This document shows positions 1 through 6,400 of a stretch of DNA of 9,143 nt, piece after piece. Each line of letters begins with the position of its first letter. The stretch's first letter is position 1. The stretch lies in contig LIIK01000048.1 of assembly GCA_001421095.1 (NCBI GenBank), forward strand, positions 147 to 9,289, given 5' to 3'. Below the pieces are notes generated by a model that saw only the letters and a list, made by a program, of their open reading frames with translations, was not told the origin of the DNA and ran no database searches. Source of the stretch: Candidatus [Bacteroides] periocalifornicus. GTDB taxonomy: Bacteria; Bacteroidota; Bacteroidia; Bacteroidales; CAJPTX01. Both the position numbers and the translations under genes were made by a program.

Positions 1-413
1 TCGTAGCCGTCCATCTTGGCGGTGTAGGGGTAGGTGCCGTTTGGCAGGTCGATGGTGGCCTTGCCGCTGGCATCGGCGGTCAGGGTCTGGCCGTTGATCT
101 CAATGGTGGCGCCATTGATGGCCGCGCCGCCGTCAGCATCGGTAACCGTGAAGGTGAGGGTGTAGCGTTGAGCTGGTAGGAGGACTACAGTGGTGGATGA
201 GGAGGAGCGGGAGAGTTTCAGAATACCCTCATAGGGTAAGTAGCCGTGCTTATCTACGGTAAACCTGTAGTCATTGGGTTCTAGTGCCTTAGAGGTTGAA
301 ATTGCACCATCGCTGCCAGTGCGTAGGGTCTCCCCTGCGATCTCAATGGTTGCCCCCTCTATTGGGTTGCCCAAGGTATCTACCACCCGGAATTCTCCTC
401 GCAGCCCCTCGGG
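1..413 (-). repeat. Carboxypeptidase-regulatory-like units 2 and 3, the last cut by the window edge (residues 2825-2961+)
   Basis: Unit 2 runs 'RGEFRVVDTLGNPIEGATIE' to 'TVVLLP'; unit 3 starts 'YTLTFTVTDADGGAAINGA' and stops at the edge in 'AKMDGYD/E'. The units share 'GATIEI.G.TL...'. Unit 3 (about 1-165) switches to nearly all G/C-ending codons (GCC, GGC, ACC, ATC), unlike unit 2 with its CTA, GTA and TCT codons. More such units and a C-terminal sorting domain probably follow outside the window. Confidence 0.75.
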
Positions 414-3400
414 AATCAGCTCGAATGTCGCCACTAGTTCTACGTCCTCCTCCACAGCCCTTGGGGTTATCTCCTCATCTATACCGCCAATTGCCCCGTC
501 CCAGTGGGAGAATCGGTAGCCAGCATTGGCAATCGCTATTGCGGGCTTGGCATCATCGCCCTTGGGCAGTGTTTGAGCTTGCACAGCAGCCCCCTCCACC
601 TGCACTGTCCCTGCTCCCGCAGGGGTAACCCGATAGCTGACGGTAACCTGGCTGGGATCGGTGAAGTAGGCGGTACGAACGCCCTCAGTGCGCGCTTCAT
701 GTTGCCCTTTGAGCTCGGGGGTGGTGGAGGCATCATCCCAATGCGAGAACCCATAGTTTCCCGAGGGTATCGCCACCACGTCGGCAGGTTTTTGGCCAAT
801 CTCCACCTCCTGTTCGGTAATGGCATCTGGGCTAGGCGTACCATCGGCTTGCAGCTTGTGGAATGAGCCAGCGTCGGCAGGTATGGCTAGGTACTTTACC
901 TTTACCTTGGCGGTGCTGGGCGGGGCGATCACCACGTTGTCGAGGCCTACTGCTTTTGCCCAGGCCGACTTGTGCCGCCAGCGGAATTGCACGGTGCCAC
1001 CTGCTGTCAGCTTGCTGGCCACTACAGTCTTCTTGGCGAATTTGGCGACCTTGGTTGCGCCCAGCTCCATGAACGATTCCCACTCGCCATCGTTCACCTT
1101 TATCTCCACACGGTACTGGTAGCGCTGTACCCCTGGGGCTACATAGTCAAAGCTCATAATGAGTTCGCTATTCCAGCTATTCGCCAGCCTATAGCAAGGG
1201 GAGTAGAGGTAGGATTCTACCCCATCGCCGGGGGTGGAATTGACAATGCTTGCGGCAAAGCCCCCTTGCAATGGATTCATCCCCTTCACTGGGCCTTGTA
1301 CAACTTCCCAATACCGCGGTCTCCTAGCCTTGCTGAGCGTGTACCACCCATTCCCCAGTCCGTTGTCAAAGCTATTGGACTCTGATAGGGTGCTGAATGT
1401 ACCGAAGAGGGCCTCTACCTCGCGGTTGGCCTTCACCGCGGTATCTATCCGCTTGGAGGCGTCTAGGCCATCGCTCCAGCCCATGAAGTAGTGGGTGTTG
1501 TCGGCAGGTTCAACCGCAATCTCTTCACCATCCTTACCTTCCATCACCTGCTGGGAGGCTTTGTTGGGATCTTTGAATTTGCCACCATTCCCCACTCGGT
1601 AGGTGAGGGTGTAGAGAATTGGGCTAAAGGTAGCCATGAACACTTTAGGCTCTGTAACATTGGTGGCGATGTGTGGATTCTCGTTGCTCCCGTCGCTCCA
1701 ACCCGCAAAACGGTAGCCAGATTCGGGTTGGGCGAATACGGGTTGACCGTTGGCCCCAGGGGCTACCGTTTGGTTTACTGGGCCTACTACCATGCCGCCA
1801 GCACCATCTACGGAGTAGGAGAGGGCGAGGGAGGCAGGCTTAAGCGCTACCTCCAGATTGAGGTTCTGCCCCGTGGTGAGGTCTGCTACCACAGGCACTG
1901 CCGAGTAGCCCTCCTTGCCCACCGTGAGGGTATAGCGTTTTCCTCCTGGCAGATACCACTTGGACACTCCATCGCTCGCAGTGCTTTTGAGTTCGTTACC
2001 GAGGATTACTGAGGCATCCTTTACGGCATTAGCCCCATCACGCACGGTGATAGCCACCTGCCAGAGGTTGCCCTGTACCACCTCAAATTCTCCGTCGGTA
2101 GGTGTAATCGAGTAGTAATCGCTCTCGTAGGCATTGCTGGCGTTAGCCTTCACGCTGTACACGCCCACAGGGAGGGTGAAACCTTCAGCAAGTGGGATAG
2201 CTGCCGACGTATTTTCCAATGCGAGAGCCCTAAGCGCGAACGGATCGGGTAGGCTACGCGCATCCTCAGGGTTCACCAGCCCATTATACGCCAGCTCTAC
2301 GTGGATAGGCTCGCCAGCTGTGTAGTTTCTGGCCTTTGCCCGCACTGTGATCGCTTTCTTACCCACTGTGATCTTCTTGCTAATAGGGGCAGAGGCATTC
2401 CACACGCCTTGGCCAGGTTGGGTAGCGGTGAGTGTGGTCTCGCCGGGCATCCCGATAGCCAACCGCCCATTGGCCACGGTGGCTACGGCGGCATCGGTAC
2501 TGGTGAAGTGAACGGGCAGCCCAGAGCTAGCAATGGCCCTTGCATCTACTGGGGTGTCGCCGTAGGTGAAGTGGGTGGAGGAGAGTTCCCACTCTAGTGT
2601 TTGGAATTGTGACACAGAGAGTTCGTACTCTTTTGTAGTCCCATTCGCAGCCTCTACCGTGAGGATGGCGCCTGCCGATAGGTCTACCTCGGTAGTGCCG
2701 CTAACCACCTCTACCCCACGGCAACGAAGCTTAGCCCCCTCTGACACGGTGAAGGTTAGCACCGCCCTCTCAGCCTGGGTAAGCGCCCCATCGGTAGAGG
2801 GTATCTGTAGCCGATTGACGGCCGAAATGGAGGTTAGCATCTGATCTTTCGTGATGCCGGGGTTCTTGCTGGCCTCTAGCTTGAGGCTCAGTAGCTTGCA
2901 CTCCTTCGATCTATCTTCAGCGAAGGTGCAGGTAACCGTCTGGGTAAGGCTGTGCCCAAAGAGATTATCGGCCTTAGCCACAATCACCACGGGATTGGTG
3001 AAGTCAAACTCTGTATCGTCATTCACTGCTTGCCCCTTGTGGGTTAGCGTAACCCCTGGCCAAGCCTTCACCACAGAACCAGTGACCTTTGTTCTGTCAG
3101 TTCCCTTATCGAATGTGAGTGTGTAGGAATTCTCCACATTGGGGGTTTTCTCTACCTTGGCCAATCTTGCAAACCGGAAGCCACCTATCAGCTCGGTAAT
3201 TGGCATCCAGAGGCCGTCTTTGGGATCATTGAGCCGTTTGGGATCGGTGAACAGGAGTTCCATGCTGAGCGTGCCTCCCGAGAAACATTGCTTGTTCTTC
3301 GGGCCCTCGGAAAAGGTAAACTCGCTGGTGTAGTCTGTTGGCAGTGTCCCATCAGACGCCTGCACGTAGGCAAAGGGTTTGATGTCGGCTATCCCTAGAG

Positions 3401-6400
3401 CTGTTTTATTGGTTCTCAGGAGTTTAAGCTGCCCATCGAACTCAGGGCAAACGAACAGCGAGGGATTCCACCCACTTCCGAATGTGGGAGCATCCTCTAG
3501 CCCATTGCCCGCGAGGGGTTGCTCTACCCCGTCGATGTAGATTTTAGGGCTGCAGGTTCGCCCAGAGAGCCCGTGCTCTATGCCCGAAACAGCAATGGTG
3601 AGGTGATGCCATTTACCGGGTTCTATGGAGTTGGCAGGCGTCCAACGGATCATGGAGGTGCCGAGCCGTACCACAATGGCATTGTCTGGTATGCCGCCCG
3701 TGAGGCTGTATGATGTCCAGAGCCTGAAACCATCAGATTGCATCAGGGTGGCGAACTGTGGGTAGTCACTCCTGAAGAGCATCTCGAGTGTCCACTCGGT
3801 GCCGCGGTTCAGGAGCTTGCCAACATCCTTGGCGTTGAGCATCTCTTGCCCGTTGCCAAGGCTCTTGAAGCTGAGGGCGTAAAAGCCATTGGGTTCGGGT
3901 ACGGTGCAGTAGACCGTAGCGGTCTTGGTGTTGTTCTCTGGGAGGGGATTGCCCACCAGCTCGGCAGTTACAGTGTGTAGGCCAGCACCTGAGAGGTCGG
4001 CCTTCAGCTGTAGGGTTACCTGCCGTTTGCCAGTGTAGGGGGCAAGCTTGGCTATGCCAGTGAAATCAATCTCCTCGTTGTGTTCAGCCCCATCGATAGT
4101 TACCTTTATGGGAATCTTGCCGTTCACCACTACTTCAGAGAGGTTGGCGATGGTCACCTTGATCGGCTGTTCTTGGCTGAGCCGTAGCCCGCTCTTACCG
4201 ATGTCGAGCTTTACAAGTGAGAGGTCGCCATGCGAAGGGTAATGTCCCTCTGCCACCTCCACTGCGAAATCCTGCAGGCTCTCCTTGGTGATGGTAGCGC
4301 ATGGATTCGCCACCTCTGCAGTCGGGGCTATCGCCACACGCACCCGGTGTATGCCCGTGGGCTTATCGTCCACTTTCAGCGGCACATCCACAGGATCTGT
4401 GCCCATAGGCGTAAGGGGGACGGCCACTCGCTCATCGTTGGCAAACTGGAGGTCGTCGTTCCAGTCTACCCATACGCCCACGCTCCAGTCTGCTGGCTGG
4501 CCACTCGGGGTTACCCGTAGGGGTACTGTCCCATCGGCCTTGTAGAGAGGGAGGGGAGGGTCGAGAGTGTAGTTGGGTACGCCGAAATTGTTCCGTTCTC
4601 CGTACTGCTTTTTGTCGTAGGTCTGCACATCTTCAGGGTAGATACCATTGGTGGGGAGAGAGCTGGGGATGCAATAGTGGTCGTAGAGGGCGTATATCGT
4701 TTTCTCGTTATCTCGAGCATCCGTGTCATCGCCCTCCACTACCACTTGGTATGGCATAGGGAGGGCAAGCGGAACATGGAGTTTCTCATTGAGCGTCAGC
4801 TCGGTAACCCCTGGCTGTAGAGTGTCGATGGTCTGCACTATCTGGTAGCGATTGCGCGCGAAGACGGCAACCTCTACTCCCGTCATCGGAGCTTGCCAAC
4901 GATTCAGAAGTTTCACCCGCACAGGCACGTCAGCCTCATCGCCACCATCAGCATCCACCAGCTGGGCAGTAGCCTCAAGCAGGGCTAACGGATTCCGATT
5001 CGGTACGAGGTCTACCTCTGCCACCCAGCCGTCGTTCTCGCTACTTGATATCGACTCGAAGTACACGGTCAATCCACCATCTTCAGCCTCGGACACAAAG
5101 GTCTGCGAGGGGTCATTTTCGCCAACCACCTCGCCCATGAGCGCGCTGTAGTAGCGGATTCCATCTCGCTTAAGATTGCTGGGTACCTGCGTAGTGTAGA
5201 CCAGCAGCTGTGCACGTCGCTCGGTGGTCTTGAATTTGAGGAATCGCAGCCGCACCTTCATCCCTTCCACCCCGGGAAGAAACTTAAGCGTGGATGCCTG
5301 GTCGTCTGAGTAGCTCCCTAGAGCTCCGCCGTTGTCAGTGAACACCGCCCGGTTTGTCACTGTGTAGGTCTTCTTCGGATCGACTGGCACAATGCCCAGC
5401 CCCGACTGCTTGTAGGTGGTGGTACCCATCGGGATGATGCGCCCCATGCTGTTGACCGTATGCCTGATCTCGCTGTTCCTCATGGGAACTAGGGGGTTCA
5501 CCTCGCAGGCAAAGCGGAGGGGGATCAGTTCGCCCAGCTCCTCACTTGTCGAGAGGTCCACATTGATCGTAACCTCGCGGCTCGCCATCCCTGCTAGCCT
5601 ATCTACGGTGGCCGCGGCTACCCATTGTTCGCCCCGGTAGGCTCTCACCACCACGTTCTCAAGAGGGGTGGCACTCCGATTCTCAACCATCAGCCTGAAG
5701 GTCTCTATGCCAAGGTTGGGACCATTGCTCGGGATATCGGTGAAAGCCAGGCGAACTGCTGCTTCGTTTACGGGCTGCTCCACGGCGATGCTCATGATTC
5801 CCAAGAGGTCGCGCGCGCCTTTGCCTACGAACTCAATCACTACCTGGTGCCTTTGCCCAGCATCCAGCAGGTAGCACCAATCCTGATTGTGGAGCCCCCC
5901 GATGTTCTTCTCCTTCCCCTCTAGGTTGGTGAGGATCTGGTCTCCATGCGCTCCAGCTTTTACGCGCATCTGGGCTGTGGACAGGTCGTTCTCGTCGGCT
6001 ACCGCCAGCGAGCCGTAGATATGCAGTAGCACTTTCTGCCCAGCTGGAATCCCTGTGAGGTCGAGGTCGCATAGGGTGAATGTGCCTGTATTGCTGGCAT
6101 TTCTGCTCGTGTCGAAGTAGTTGTCGCTATTGAAATTGTCGCATTCCTTGGTGCAGACCAACCCGAAGAGATTGGAGACCGTGATGTCTGTGTAGTTCTT
6201 GTTGACATACCGAGCATCCACATTCTCCCCAGTGCGCGGAACGAAGAAACGGGAGGGGTACTTTGCAAAGCTCTCCACGAACGGGAGGTCGTTTGCCGTG
6301 AGCCGCACGGGTGCTGAGTAGGTAGCAAGAATCCCAACGGCTCGCTTGCCATAATTCGTTCCACCGGGTAGCTTGGCCGCCACGGTGAACACGGGGCGTT

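Noticed and set aside
1491..2012. Plus-strand open frame of 173 codons
   Set aside because: It lies antisense inside the giant minus-strand gene, whose translation there gives clear MBG, carboxypeptidase-regulatory and InlB-type modules. The plus-strand product has no recognisable domain. The same reasoning removes the other plus-strand frames at 274-866, 972-1385 and 2301-4545.
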